From Arthrobacter globiformis (GTDB lineage Bacteria > Actinomycetota > Actinomycetes > Actinomycetales > Micrococcaceae): 64,000 nt of DNA. The stretch covers positions 3,100,001 to 3,164,000 of the forward strand of contig NZ_JAUSZX010000001.1 in assembly GCF_030818015.1 (NCBI RefSeq). The letters are read 5' to 3'. This document shows, piece by piece, positions 42,911-52,534 of the stretch. The notes under the pieces are model-generated. The model was not told the origin of the DNA, searched no databases, and saw only the letters and a program-made list of their open reading frames with translations. Each line of letters begins with the position of its first letter. The first letter of the stretch is position 1. The translations under genes were made by a program, and so were the position numbers.

Positions 42911-43750
42911 TTACATTTGGCTGTGGGCGGCGACGGCAGGATCCGAACCGATGCGGGCACCGGTTTCGAGGGCGGTGATCCCGCTAATCTCGGCAGGTGT
43001 CAGTGTGACGCCGACGGCCGCCAGGTTGTCCCGCATGCGGCCGCTGTTGGCTGACTTGGGAATGGCAATGTTGCCCTGGGCGAGGTGCCAGGCCAGCACA
43101 ACCAGGGCGGGGGTGACGCCGTACCTGCCGGCTGCGGATGTCACTGCCGCAGCGTCCAGATCAGCGCCCTGGCCCAGGGGGCTGTACGCCTCCACGGCAA
43201 TGCCCAGGGAGCGGCTCTTTGCCGCCAGTTCGGGCTGCTGGAACGTGGGGTGCAGCTCGAACTGGTTGACGGCCGGAACAACGTCCGCCGACTGGAGGAG
43301 CGTATCCAGGTGGTCCGCCAGGAAGTTTGACACGCCGATCGCTCGGATCTCGCCGCTTGCGTGCAGCTTCTCCATGGCTTTCCATGCCTCGGTGAAAAGG
43401 TTCCGGGACGGCACCGGCCAGTGGATCAGGTACAGGTCAACGTAGTCGATTCCCAATTCACGGCGGCTGTTCTGGAAGGCTTCCTGGGCCGTGCCCTGCT
43501 CGCCGTTGCGCAGCTTGGTGGTGACGAAGATGTCCTCACGGCGGATCCCAGAGGCAGCGATCGCGGCGCCGACGGCGGCCTCGTTGCCGTACGCCGCCGC
43601 GGTGTCGATGTGGCGGTAGCCGGCTTCCAGAGCATCCTCCACGATGCGCTGGGTCTCTTCCGGGGGAACCTGGAAGACACCGAAGCCAAGCTGCGGGATC
43701 TGGACGCCATTGTTCAGGGTGACATTCGGTACGGCTTGGTGTGGCGTCAT
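42911..43750 (-). CDS. aldo/keto reductase
   Basis: NADPH-dependent reductase with a TIM-barrel fold, close to the 2,5-diketo-gluconate reductase type. The 279-residue protein has IPQLGFGVFQV, YRHIDTAAAYGNEAAVGAAI (catalytic Asp and Tyr), FVTTKLRN (Lys), YLIHWPVP (His), AIGVSNFLADHLD and the cofactor motif IPKSANSGRMRDN. I start at ATG 43750 with GGAAG upstream. The substrate cannot be predicted. It heads a two-gene unit with the DinB protein. Confidence 0.92.
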   Translation of the reverse strand: MTPHQAVPNVTLNNGVQIPQLGFGVFQVPPEETQRIVEDALEAGYRHIDTAAAYGNEAAVGAAIAASGIRREDIFVTTKLRNGEQGTAQEAFQNSRRELGIDYVDLYLIHWPVPSRNLFTEAWKAMEKLHASGEIRAIGVSNFLADHLDTLLQSADVVPAVNQFELHPTFQQPELAAKSRSLGIAVEAYSPLGQGADLDAAAVTSAAGRYGVTPALVVLAWHLAQGNIAIPKSANSGRMRDNLAAVGVTLTPAEISGITALETGARIGSDPAVAAHSQM

Positions 43751-44123
43751 CAGATTCTTCCGTTGCTGGGACGGGGTCATCCAAGTATGCCTGCCACCGG
43801 GCCGGCGGCCGAGCACCCTAACGGTGAGCGGGCCACCTGGACCATTGGTATGACTTCGGGAAGCCATGCGCCCAACACGGCCAGCGCAATGGCCCAGGTT
43901 GTTCTCTGCCGTTTCGGGCCCGCTCACGGATAGTGTCCCCGGGACCATTTCACATCACGACGTCGGCCCGGCGCCATAGATTCCGGGCGGGCACTTTCAC
44001 CCCACGGAATCCGGGCAGGTGGCGCCTTCCGGCCTGAACCGCCCGGGACTACGATTTTTGCTGTCGTACCCGCCGACGCTAACCGGCAACGATCCGGCTG
44101 GCCAGAGCAAAGGGGGAAGCGCG
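43751..44123. other. 373-bp divergent spacer
   Basis: Between the divergent aldo/keto reductase and DUF2087 genes. Frames open in both directions here are extensions of the flanking genes without ribosome sites. I see no repeat, operator or RNA that I can support. Confidence 0.5.
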
Positions 44124-44645
44124 GTGAGCAGGGAGATTAGGCAGAGCGGGCCGCATTGGCGGCGGGTGATGGGGGCCCTCGCCAACCGCGATGCCCGGAC
44201 CGCCTACGCACAGATAGTGCTCGGGGCAAAACAGGATTTGTCTTCCACTCTGGCCGGCCAACGGCGCGACCGGGCCATCGCCGCCCTGCTCGACGCAGGG
44301 CTGGTCGAACGGACCGCCGGCAATGAACTGGAGGCATCCGAGTCGATATTCCGCGACCTCCTCACGCAACAGCCCAAACGCCAGCCGCAGACTGGAGTGG
44401 CCCGGTTCATGCGTCTTGGCCGGATCGACAGGTATCCGGCCAACCAGGCGGAGCGGAAGGAACTCCTGGCCTGGATTGCCGCCGAGACCTTCGAGCCGGG
44501 CGAGGAGCTCACCGAACGAAAGGTCAATGAACGGCTCCTGAGCTACACCGACGATGTGGTGCTGCTGCGCCGCTACATGATCGATTTCGGCGTGCTGGAG
44601 CGGACGCCGTCGGGATCCTCCTACTTTCGCCCCAAAGACGGATAG
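44124..44645 (+). CDS. DUF2087 domain protein
   Basis: Cytoplasmic protein with an N-terminal winged-helix-like part (RRVMGALANRDARTAYAQIV, then AIAALLDAGLVERTAGNEL) and a C-terminal DUF2087 domain (RYPANQAERKELLAWIAAE, EELTERKVNERLLSYTDDVV, LLRRYMIDFGVLERTPSGS). It is probably a transcriptional regulator by fold, but its target is unknown. The 173-residue form starts at GTG 44124, with GGGGG 7 bases upstream. It converges on the ChaB-like gene with a 2-base gap. Confidence 0.85.
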   Translation: MSREIRQSGPHWRRVMGALANRDARTAYAQIVLGAKQDLSSTLAGQRRDRAIAALLDAGLVERTAGNELEASESIFRDLLTQQPKRQPQTGVARFMRLGRIDRYPANQAERKELLAWIAAETFEPGEELTERKVNERLLSYTDDVVLLRRYMIDFGVLERTPSGSSYFRPKDG

Positions 44646-44647
44646 GC

Positions 44648-45073
44648 TCAGTCGCCCCGCGCCTTCCGGGTGGCGGCATCATTGGCCTTCTGGAGCGCCT
44701 CGACAAGTTCGGCCTTGTCCATCTTCGAACGTCCCTCGACGTTCAGTTCCTGGGCCAGCTTGTAGAGGTGCTCCTTCGAGGCGTTCGCGTCCACGCCTCC
44801 CGCGGTGGGCGCCGGTGAATCCAGGCCCTCCGCCGCGTGCTGATCGGAGGGGCCGCGCTTCTCCTTCGGTTCCCAGTGGTCGCCGACCTTCTCGTAGCTG
44901 TGCTTTAGGGCCGCGAAGGCTGTCCGGGCAGCCCGGCTCTCGTCATTGTCATAGGACTCCAACGCTGAATCGTAGGTCTTGGCGAAAGTGTCCTGGGCTT
45001 TCTGCTCAGAACGCTGCAGGGTCGAGGGAAGCTCTTCCTTGCGGGCGTGATCGTTTTTGCCAGTCTTGGGCAT
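44648..45073 (-). CDS. ChaB family protein
   Basis: Small charged protein whose N-terminal half is the ChaB domain (LPSTLQRSEQKAQDTFAKTY, AFAALKHSYEKVGDHWEPK). The C-terminal half carries a SAP/Rho-N-like helix-extended-helix: KEHLYKLAQELNVEGRSKM, DKAELVEALQKAN. The latter motif binds nucleic acids in other proteins. The 141-residue protein has no membrane segment. Such ChaB-plus-SAP proteins are common in actinobacteria with unknown roles. Confidence 0.86.
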   Translation of the reverse strand: MPKTGKNDHARKEELPSTLQRSEQKAQDTFAKTYDSALESYDNDESRAARTAFAALKHSYEKVGDHWEPKEKRGPSDQHAAEGLDSPAPTAGGVDANASKEHLYKLAQELNVEGRSKMDKAELVEALQKANDAATRKARGD

Positions 45074-45123
45074 GCCACCAACGCTCCTTCATCGACAGAC
45101 AAATCATGCGGATGGAACCAATG

Positions 45124-46165
45124 CTAGGCATCCTCGGAATCCAGATCGAGGTCAGGGATGTCCAGCAGGCCCAGGTCCTCCAGCACCGTAGCGTCCTCAT
45201 AGGTATTCGCAATGCACCGGACCAAGGCAGGCGGTACGCGGAAATGCGTGTCGATCGTCAGGATCCCCTGCTCGGCTAGGACTTGCAGTTGGTTCATGGC
45301 CGCTGCCTTCAGCGACTCGACCGTGGCCCTTTCCTCTGGCGACGCACCTGTCCGGGGGTCCAGCACAGTGTCCGTCCTGGGAGGATCCTCCGAGGCGGCC
45401 GCCAGCAGGATAGAGGCCACCGTTGCGGCAACGAGGATTTCCCACGGCTGCTCAGGGTCATAGCCGAGCACCGAGGCCTCGAGGAACTGGTCGACGAAGA
45501 ACACCACTTCCTCCAGCCGGTCCGGGGTGCTGCCGGCCTGGAAGACGGCGGAGGCCGGCGACGGCACCGCCTTCGTTGGGCCGACCTTGATCAGTTCAGT
45601 GCGGCCCAGCGCTTCCCACACCTGCGCCAGCAGCGGCACTTCATACATGCTGCGGACTGTCTGGATGGGCCTTTCCGAACCGCCGTTTCCGCTCTGCGGG
45701 ACCTCAGCCTGCTTGGGCCCGCCTCTGACCCTCAGTCCGACACACGCTGCCGCCGCTTCGATGTCCTTCGTCCGGAGTGCACCGGTTCCGGTCACCGGCT
45801 TTGCGTCGCCGATCCACTGAAGCAGTGCCGTGGTCCGCTGGATCAGCGGGAGCTCCGAGAAGACCTGCAGGGCGTCGTCGTCGGAAATGACCGGCACGTC
45901 CACGAGGCTCCAATCATCCGTTTCCTCCAGAAGGGCGTTGAGCAGGTCAAGGACGTCCGCGAGCCTGTTCCGCTGAACCTGACCACCGGTCAGTGTCCGC
46001 GAGAAAGTCTACGAACCCGTGCACGGCGGCGATGACAAACTCAGCACGGTCGTCGTCTTCGTCTGTCGCTGTGGAGGCGAGATCGGCAGCGAGGGCATCG
46101 GCCAGGATCACAGGATCAAGGCGTGTCAGGTAAGCAGCGGCCACACGGTCCATGTACCGGCCCAT
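45124..46165 (-). pseudogene. hypothetical protein broken by a one-base frameshift
   Basis: Two frames look like one gene. The 5' part (ATG 46165) reads MDRVAAAYLTRLDPVILADA, AEFVIAAVHGFVDFLADTDR, WSGSAE, then drifts to a stop at 45947. The 3' part continues one frame over as RLADVLDLLNALLEETDDWS, LVDVPVISDDDALQVFSELP and on to 45124. Removing one C at about 45965-45967 joins GSAE to RLADVLDLLNALLEE without a gap. The second part alone can start only at GTG 45903. Coding similarity also extends upstream of 46165 (KALTRLTALDCLAAIESVM) to a TGA at about 46230, so the 5' end may be lost as well. No known family. Confidence 0.75.
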
Positions 46166-46710
46166 GACGCTTTCTATGGCTGCCAGGCAGTCGAGGGCGG
46201 TCAGTCGGGTTAGTGCCTTGAGGTTTTCGGATCACGTGGGTGCGTCCAACGCAGTCGCTTGTGCAAACTGGCCCGCCTCTTCACCAGCCCGCCAGGCAGA
46301 GCTGTGGAGAAACCTTGAAGGCGGCCTACTGTCCCCCTCAAACAGGGGGTTGAAACGGACGCACACTCTCAGGTCGAGCACGTATTTCATAATGTGCCGG
46401 GCAGAAACTGGTCTTGTCACTGAAGCACAGGTAGCCGCGAACCTTAGCTTCAGATCGCCGGGTCCGGAACGCATTCCCCCCTTGCACCTGGACCCGGCGG
46501 ACGACTCCTTCGGGCAGCTGATCCGAGGAGCTGCGCTGGAAGCCCCTCGGCGAACTTCGGCAAACTGTTCTCCACGGCGGCGGACGGGCAGGTCTTACGC
46601 CCAGCCACTCATGGACGGCGGCACCGTGATTTCCGCGACGGAGATCAATGCCGTTTACGGGCTGGACACCTCGATGTATTCCCTCCGGGTCGCGGTAAAC
46701 TGGATCGGTC
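46166..46710. other. 545-bp gene-poor stretch
   Basis: No gene that I can support. A 215-codon plus frame (46152-46799) crosses the start of the next gene and lacks a ribosome site; an 80-codon minus frame (46232-46474) has no recognisable pattern. A short hairpin CCCCCT-caaac-AGGGGG lies at 46333-46349. The left 65 bases look like decayed coding sequence of the gene at 45124-46165. Confidence 0.5.
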
Positions 46711-47526
46711 ATGATCGGTGCCCTGCTCCGTCTTCTTGCCTGGTTGGTCGTTCTGGCGACCGTCCTCTCGGCCTGCTCGCCCGCTCTCAGACTCGATGAG
46801 GCCGCCACCGATCGACCGATCCAGACTTCCTCGGCCCCGCCGGCCACACGCGATGACGTCCCCGCTCCTCACCTGACCCCGTCCCCCACCCCGACATCGG
46901 TTCCCGCGCCGGCACCCGTGCCCCGGGCGTTCGCCCTCAACCTTTACCAGGAGGGGGACTTCGTTCCGCAGTACACCTTTGAGTGGTGTGTGGCGGCCAG
47001 CGTCCAGATCATGCACAATCTCATCGACGACACAGGGGCCGACATCTGGGCCGACCGCGTTCAGCAGGGCGAGCTGTGGGAGGCGGCCCGGGCACGGTCG
47101 ACCAATTCGTTCAACGGTGCCAACCCCTTGGGTTGGGCCAAGGTGCTGACCAAGGTCGGGATGGGGCCCTACGTCGTCGTCAGCATTGCCGACTATAAGG
47201 AAGCGATGCGCACTGCGGCGCGCGCCATCGCCGACACGGGCCGGCCAGTTGGGCTGGTCATGTGGCGGGGTCGGCACGTATGGGTGATGAGCGGCTTCAC
47301 CTCACTCGGCGACCCCGACCGGTTCCCAAAGTTCTCGGTCACCGGCATCCGCGTCCAAGATCCGCTCTACCCGTACGGCGACCAGCAGTGGGGACCGTCC
47401 CCCGCGCCCAACGCCCTGCTCACCCCCGAGCAGTTGGCGACGCAGTTCGTCGTCCGCGAGCCGCGACGCTGGAGCAGCAATCTGCCGACCGGCTACATGC
47501 TGGTGCTGCCGCTCGCCAAAACCTGA
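46711..47526 (+). CDS. lipoprotein with a C39-like papain-type domain
   Basis: Exported lipoprotein that probably carries a cysteine-peptidase-like fold. The 271-residue protein has a signal peptide with lipobox LSAC (Cys22) and a Pro/Thr linker to about residue 70. The domain shows FEWCVAASVQIMHNLIDD (Cys93; Gln99), GWAKVLTKVGMGPYVV, and GRHVWVMSGFTS (His189), then VQDPLYPYGDQQWGPSP with Asp. This Cys...His...D arrangement is the C39/BtrH style. Enzymatic activity is inference. It is flanked by gene-poor DNA on both sides. Confidence 0.7.
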   Translation: MIGALLRLLAWLVVLATVLSACSPALRLDEAATDRPIQTSSAPPATRDDVPAPHLTPSPTPTSVPAPAPVPRAFALNLYQEGDFVPQYTFEWCVAASVQIMHNLIDDTGADIWADRVQQGELWEAARARSTNSFNGANPLGWAKVLTKVGMGPYVVVSIADYKEAMRTAARAIADTGRPVGLVMWRGRHVWVMSGFTSLGDPDRFPKFSVTGIRVQDPLYPYGDQQWGPSPAPNALLTPEQLATQFVVREPRRWSSNLPTGYMLVLPLAKT

Positions 47527-47713
47527 TCGGACCTTCCCGCTTGCCTGCGTTTGCACGTGGTTCTTGTCCAAGGACAGGCCACCGGCCCGCGCGGCTCCGT
47601 GGACCGACCAGGCAGGTGCTTCGTCCATGCCCGGAACCTCGGCCACATGGTGGACCGCGCGGAAGCGCGCCCTCTCCGAGGAGGACATCGCCACACCCCA
47701 CCGGTCGAATAAC

Positions 47714-47751
47714 GAAATGGCCCCGCACGCGTCAGCATGCGGGGCCATTTC
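47714..47751. terminator. hairpin downstream of nrdF and the C39-like gene
   Basis: 14-bp perfect stem GAAATGGCCCCGCA with its complement, loop CGCGTCAGCA. It lies 61 bases past the nrdF stop and 187 bases past the lipoprotein stop; both flanks carry short A/T runs, so it may act in both directions. The 285 bases between the two genes hold no other supported feature. Confidence 0.8.
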
Positions 47752-47811
47752 AGGCTAGCTCAATCTACCCACGAGACTCCTCAAGCAGCTTCCCGAGGAT
47801 TGACAGAAGAC

Positions 47812-48867
<1,056 letters not shown>

Positions 48868-48883
48868 TTAGTTGAAGCCACAA

Positions 48884-51040
48884 CTAAAGCATGCAGGAAA
48901 CGCAGCCCTCAACCTCCGTCCCTTCCAGCGCAAGCTGGCGGAGACGGATGTAGTAGATGGTCTTGATGCCCTTACGCCAGGCGTAGATCTGCGCCTTGTT
49001 GATGTCGCGGGTGGTGGCGGTGTCCTTGAAGAACAGCGTCAGCGACAGGCCCTGGTCCACGTGCTGGGTGGCGGCGGCGTAGGTGTCGATGATCTTCTCG
49101 TAGCCGATCTCGTACGCGTCCTGGTAGTACTCCAGGTTGTCGTTCGTCAGGTACGGCGCCGGGTAGTAGACCCGGCCGATCTTGCCTTCCTTACGGATCT
49201 CAATCTTGGACGCCACCGGGTGGATCGAGGAGGTGGAGTTGTTGATGTAGGAGATCGAACCGGTCGGCGGGACGGCCTGCAGGTTCTGGTTGTAGATGCC
49301 GTGCTCCATCACGGAGGCCTTCAGCTCGCGCCAGTCATCCTGCGTGGGGATGTGCACGTTCTTGAAGAGCTCCCTGACCTTCTCGGTTTGAGGCACCCAT
49401 TCCTGCTCCGTGTACTTGTCGAAGAACTCACCGGAGGCGTACTTGGACTTCTCGAAGCCGCCGAACGTCTGGCCGGTCTCGATGGAGAGCAGGTTCGACG
49501 CGCGGACCGCGTGGAACACCACGGAGTAGAAGTAGATGTTGGTGAAGTCCAGGCCCTCTTCGGAGCCGTAGTGGACCCGCTCACGCGCCAGGTAGCCGTG
49601 CAGGTTCATCTGGCCCAGGCCGATAGCGTGCGACTGGTCGTTGCCACGGGCGATGGACGGCACCGAGGTGATGTTGGACATGTCCGAGACAGCCGAGAGC
49701 GAGCGGATGGCCGTCTCGATGGTCAGGCCAAAGTCCGGCGAATCCATGGTCTTCGCGATGTTCAGCGAACCAAGGTTGCAGGAGATGTCCTTACCGGTCT
49801 CGTCGTAGGACAGGTCATCGTGGTACGTCGTGGGCTGCGAGACCTGGAGGATCTCCGAGCACAGGTTGGACATGATGATCTTGCCGTCGATCGGGTTTTC
49901 CCGGTTAACGGTGTCCTCGAACATGATGTACGGGTAGCCGGACTCGAACTGAATCTCGGCGAGGGTCTGGAAGAACTCGCGCGCCTTGATCTTGGTCTTC
50001 TTGATCCGGGAATCGTCCACCATCTCGTAGTACTTCTCGGTGACCGAGACGTCGGAGAACGGCATCCCGTAGACGCGTTCGACGTCGTACGGCGAGAACA
50101 GGTACATGTCCTCGTCTTTCTTGGCCAGCTCGAAGGTAATGTCCGGGATGACGACGCCGAGCGAGAGGGTCTTGATGCGGATCTTCTCGTCCGCGTTCTC
50201 CCGCTTGGTGTCCAGGAACCGGTAGATGTCCGGGTGGTGGGCGTGCAGGTACACGGCACCGGCGCCCTGGCGGGCACCGAGCTGGTTGGCGTAGGAGAAG
50301 CTGTCTTCGAGGAGCTTCATCACGGGGATGACACCGGAGGACTGGTTCTCGATCTGCTTGATCGGCGCGCCGACCTCGCGGATGTTGGTCAGGGCGAACG
50401 CCACACCGCCGCCGCGCTTGGACAGCTGCAGCGCCGAGTTGATGGAGCGGCCGATCGACTCCATGTTGTCCTCGATGCGGAGCAGGAAGCAGGAGACCAG
50501 CTCTCCGCGCTGCTTCTTGCCGGCGTTCAGGAACGTCGGGGTGGCCGGCTGGAAGCGGCCCTCGATGATTTCGTCGACCATCTGCAGGGCGAGCTGCTCG
50601 TTGCCGCGGGCCAGGTGCAGGGCGACCATGCACACGCGGTCCTCGTAGCGCTCCAGGAAGCGCTTGCCGTCGAACGTCTTCAGCGTGTAGGACGTGTAGA
50701 ACTTGAAGGCGCCCAGGAATGTCTCGAAGCGGAACTTCTTCTTGTAGGCGCGGTTGAACAGGTCACGGATGAAGTTCATCGTGTACTGGTCGAGGGTTTC
50801 GCGCTCGTAGTACTGGTTCTTCACCAGGTAGTCGAGCTTCTCCTCGAGGTCATGGAAGAAGACCGTGTTGTTGTTCACGTGCTGCAGGAAGTACTGGTGG
50901 GCAGCCTCGCGGTCAGCCTCGAACTGGATCTCGCCGTTCGGACCGTACAGGTTCAGCATCGCGTTCAGCTCGTGGTAACCCAGGCCTTTGTAGGCAGCGG
51001 GGAGCGCCGGCTTCTCCTGCTTTTCAACAGCCGTGTCCAT
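48884..51040 (-). CDS. nrdE: class Ib ribonucleotide reductase alpha subunit NrdE
   Basis: Catalytic subunit reducing ribonucleoside diphosphates. The 718-residue protein shows [16 protein letters not shown], the active-site Cys pair in [16 protein letters not shown] and NLCSEIL, the RGGGVAF-type [20 protein letters not shown] loop and the C-terminal redox pair EGCVSCML. It lacks the N-terminal ATP cone, as NrdE should. I start at ATG 51040; the longer frame upstream runs into nrdI. It lies 26 bases after nrdI. Confidence 0.97.
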   Translation of the reverse strand: MDTAVEKQEKPALPAAYKGLGYHELNAMLNLYGPNGEIQFEADREAAHQYFLQHVNNNTVFFHDLEEKLDYLVKNQYYERETLDQYTMNFIRDLFNRAYKKKFRFETFLGAFKFYTSYTLKTFDGKRFLERYEDRVCMVALHLARGNEQLALQMVDEIIEGRFQPATPTFLNAGKKQRGELVSCFLLRIEDNMESIGRSINSALQLSKRGGGVAFALTNIREVGAPIKQIENQSSGVIPVMKLLEDSFSYANQLGARQGAGAVYLHAHHPDIYRFLDTKRENADEKIRIKTLSLGVVIPDITFELAKKDEDMYLFSPYDVERVYGMPFSDVSVTEKYYEMVDDSRIKKTKIKAREFFQTLAEIQFESGYPYIMFEDTVNRENPIDGKIIMSNLCSEILQVSQPTTYHDDLSYDETGKDISCNLGSLNIAKTMDSPDFGLTIETAIRSLSAVSDMSNITSVPSIARGNDQSHAIGLGQMNLHGYLARERVHYGSEEGLDFTNIYFYSVVFHAVRASNLLSIETGQTFGGFEKSKYASGEFFDKYTEQEWVPQTEKVRELFKNVHIPTQDDWRELKASVMEHGIYNQNLQAVPPTGSISYINNSTSSIHPVASKIEIRKEGKIGRVYYPAPYLTNDNLEYYQDAYEIGYEKIIDTYAAATQHVDQGLSLTLFFKDTATTRDINKAQIYAWRKGIKTIYYIRLRQLALEGTEVEGCVSCML

Positions 51041-51066
51041 GGACGCGTCCTTTCCTTCGGGCCTGG

Positions 51067-51573
51067 TTACTTCTGTGTCTGCGACAGTCGTGTCCAAAAC
51101 TCTTCCAATCCTTCTTGTACACGGGAGACGTCTTCCGGCGTGCCCATGAGTTCGAACCTGTATAGGTGGGGGACCTTGCACTTGGCGGCGATGATGTCGC
51201 CTGCCATGCAGTAGTTGTCCCCGAAATTCGTGTTTCCGGCCCCGATGACGCCACGGAGCAGGCGCCGGTTGTCCGGGTTGTTCAGGAACCTGATGACCTG
51301 CTTGGGCACTGAACCCTCGCCGCCTGTCCCGCCGTAGGTGGGGACCACGAGCACGAACGGCTCACAGGCAACGAGGGGTTCATCCTTCGCATGCAGGGGG
51401 ATCCTGGCGGCGTCCGCACCAAGCTTCCCGATGAAGCGCCTGGTGTTCTCGGAGGCCGAGGAAAAGTAGATGAGGCGGCTGTGGGTGTGGTTCACGGGCG
51501 GTGTCTGACTGACGGGCGTCGTGTCCGCAGCACGGGCTGCGGCCGGCGCATCGGCAAGTGCCGGCGCGGCCAT
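51067..51573 (-). CDS. nrdI: class Ib RNR flavodoxin NrdI
   Basis: Flavodoxin-like protein that supplies oxidant for assembly of the NrdF Mn-tyrosyl cofactor. After a 25-residue Ala/Thr/Pro lead the protein shows [18 protein letters not shown] (FMN phosphate loop), [39 protein letters not shown] and [16 protein letters not shown]. These are NrdI signatures. I start at ATG 51573, with GAGGTG upstream (168 residues). It lies between nrdH and nrdE. Confidence 0.95.
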   Translation of the reverse strand: MAAPALADAPAAARAADTTPVSQTPPVNHTHSRLIYFSSASENTRRFIGKLGADAARIPLHAKDEPLVACEPFVLVVPTYGGTGGEGSVPKQVIRFLNNPDNRRLLRGVIGAGNTNFGDNYCMAGDIIAAKCKVPHLYRFELMGTPEDVSRVQEGLEEFWTRLSQTQK

Positions 51574-51587
51574 GCGAGTCACCTCAT

Positions 51588-51619
51588 CTACTTGGGAATT
51601 CTCCTGCTTGGGAATTCTC
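51588..51619. repeat. two copies of CTTGGGAATTCT between nrdI and nrdH
   Basis: CTTGGGAATTCT occurs at 51590 and 51606, a 16-base tandem period with flanks of TAC/TG and CC/CT. It lies between nrdH and nrdI, so it is transcribed. A regulatory role is not shown. Confidence 0.7.
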
Positions 51620-51644
51620 TGCCGGAAACGGCGTGGGCGCAGCC

Positions 51645-51890
51645 TTAGGCCACAGAAGCGGACGCGCTGAGCGCCAGCTCTTCGATCTTGTCCGGGCGGA
51701 AACCGGACCAGTGGTCCTGGTCCGTGACGACGACCGGTGCCTGCATGTAGCCGAGCGACTTCAGGCGCTCAAGGGCGTCGGCATCCTGGGAGATGTCCAC
51801 GCTCTGGTAGGCGATGCCCTTCTTGTCCAGCGCACGGTAGGTAGCGTTGCACTGTACGCAGGCCGGCTTGGTGTAAACCGTAACGGTCAT
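51645..51890 (-). CDS. nrdH: glutaredoxin-like NrdH-redoxin
   Basis: Small thiol carrier that hands electrons from thioredoxin reductase to NrdE. The 81-residue protein has [20 protein letters not shown] (redox CVQC), [20 protein letters not shown], the [20 protein letters not shown] end and no further cysteine. WSGFRPDKI is the NrdH signature that separates it from glutaredoxin. I start at ATG 51890; a longer frame begins at 51917. It leads the operon. Confidence 0.96.
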   Translation of the reverse strand: MTVTVYTKPACVQCNATYRALDKKGIAYQSVDISQDADALERLKSLGYMQAPVVVTDQDHWSGFRPDKIEELALSASASVA

Positions 51891-52048
51891 GGTTCCTGTC
51901 CCCTTTGTTGAAGTCACTGCTGCTGCACTCTTCTGAGACCTTGCAGGTGTCTCTGTCTTTAAATCTCATGGCATCGTAGCGGTGGACTCTGCCCGGACCT
52001 TACCGTCCAGTACTGGCTGCGCCGGTCTCCCGCTCAATCTGTATGTCG

Positions 52049-52064
52049 ATACTACATGTAGTGC
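52049..52064 (-). promoter_or_regulatory. candidate NrdR box
   Basis: ATACTACATGTAGTGC matches 13 of 16 positions of the NrdR consensus ACACWATATNTWGTGT, and its core ACTACATGTAGT is a perfect palindrome. It lies about 160 bases upstream of nrdH. I do not see a clear second box three helical turns away, which most nrd promoters have. Confidence 0.6.
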
Positions 52065-52287
52065 GCGGCCCCGGATGGGACCCCAAGATGATGTATTACA
52101 AGTATGTCATTTAATGCACTTTTAATCCACAGGCCGGGACCCTCAAAATGTCCGGATTTCCGGCTTTTTGACGGACGGAATCCACACCCTGTGGAGTAGT
52201 TAGACACATTTAAACCCCAGCGTGTCGTCCTGCAGACGGCGTGTCGCGGCACGCCAGGCGGCACCCTTTGAGTGGCCGGGAACACAG

Positions 52288-52324
52288 CAGTGGGGTCCTC
52301 AAGCATGCTTCGGGACCCCCACTG
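52288..52324 (-). terminator. hairpin after the small gene at 52328
   Basis: CAGTGGGGTCC pairs with GGACCCC-C-ACTG (one-base bulge), enclosing AAGCATGCTT, itself self-complementary. It begins 4 bases past the minus-strand stop at 52328 and serves as its terminator. Confidence 0.75.
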
Positions 52325-52327
52325 TGA

Positions 52328-52516
52328 TTAAGCAAACGCCGATCTCGAGACGCGCTGGAAGACCTCGTCGAATCCGAGCTCCCGCATTTCCGCGGCACGC
52401 TGCAGGAACCCCTCCTCCCACAGCCTCAGGGTGGCGGCACAGTGGTCGCCCATCCCCCGGCGCTCACGGACCCGGAGCGTGGTGTGCTGCTCCGTCTTTT
52501 TCCCGTCCCAAAGCAC
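52328..52516 (-). CDS. small hypothetical protein
   Basis: 62-residue charged protein that reads TLRVRERRGMGDHCAATLRL, then WEEGFLQRAAEMRELGFDEV and FQRVSRSAFA. The Trp-Glu-Glu and GFDEVFQRVSR pattern looks like real coding sequence. A terminator directly after the stop supports it. I start at GTG 52516; ATG 52551 would overlap the LysR start by 17 bases. It is divergent from LysR. I do not recognise the family. Confidence 0.65.
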   Translation of the reverse strand: MLWDGKKTEQHTTLRVRERRGMGDHCAATLRLWEEGFLQRAAEMRELGFDEVFQRVSRSAFA

Positions 52517-52534
52517 CCGGAGTAAGGTTGGCTG

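Larger units (their letters stand above)
51891..52327. other. 437-bp control region of the nrd operon
   Basis: AT-rich for this genome. It contains the candidate NrdR box (52049-52064), AT-rich runs with GATGTATTAC and CTTTTAATCC that may include promoter elements, and the terminator hairpin at its right end. No coding sequence is supported. Confidence 0.6.

Noticed and set aside
46333..46349. Possible CRISPR-like short repeat
   Set aside because: Only one small hairpin is present; there is no repeated unit with spacers anywhere in the window.
46152..46799. 215-codon plus-strand ORF before the C39-like lipoprotein
   Set aside because: It overlaps the lipoprotein start in another frame, lacks a ribosome site and has a mixed Arg/Ser composition.
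48872..51214. 780-codon plus-strand ORF
   Set aside because: Antisense of nrdE, which has every catalytic motif on the minus strand.
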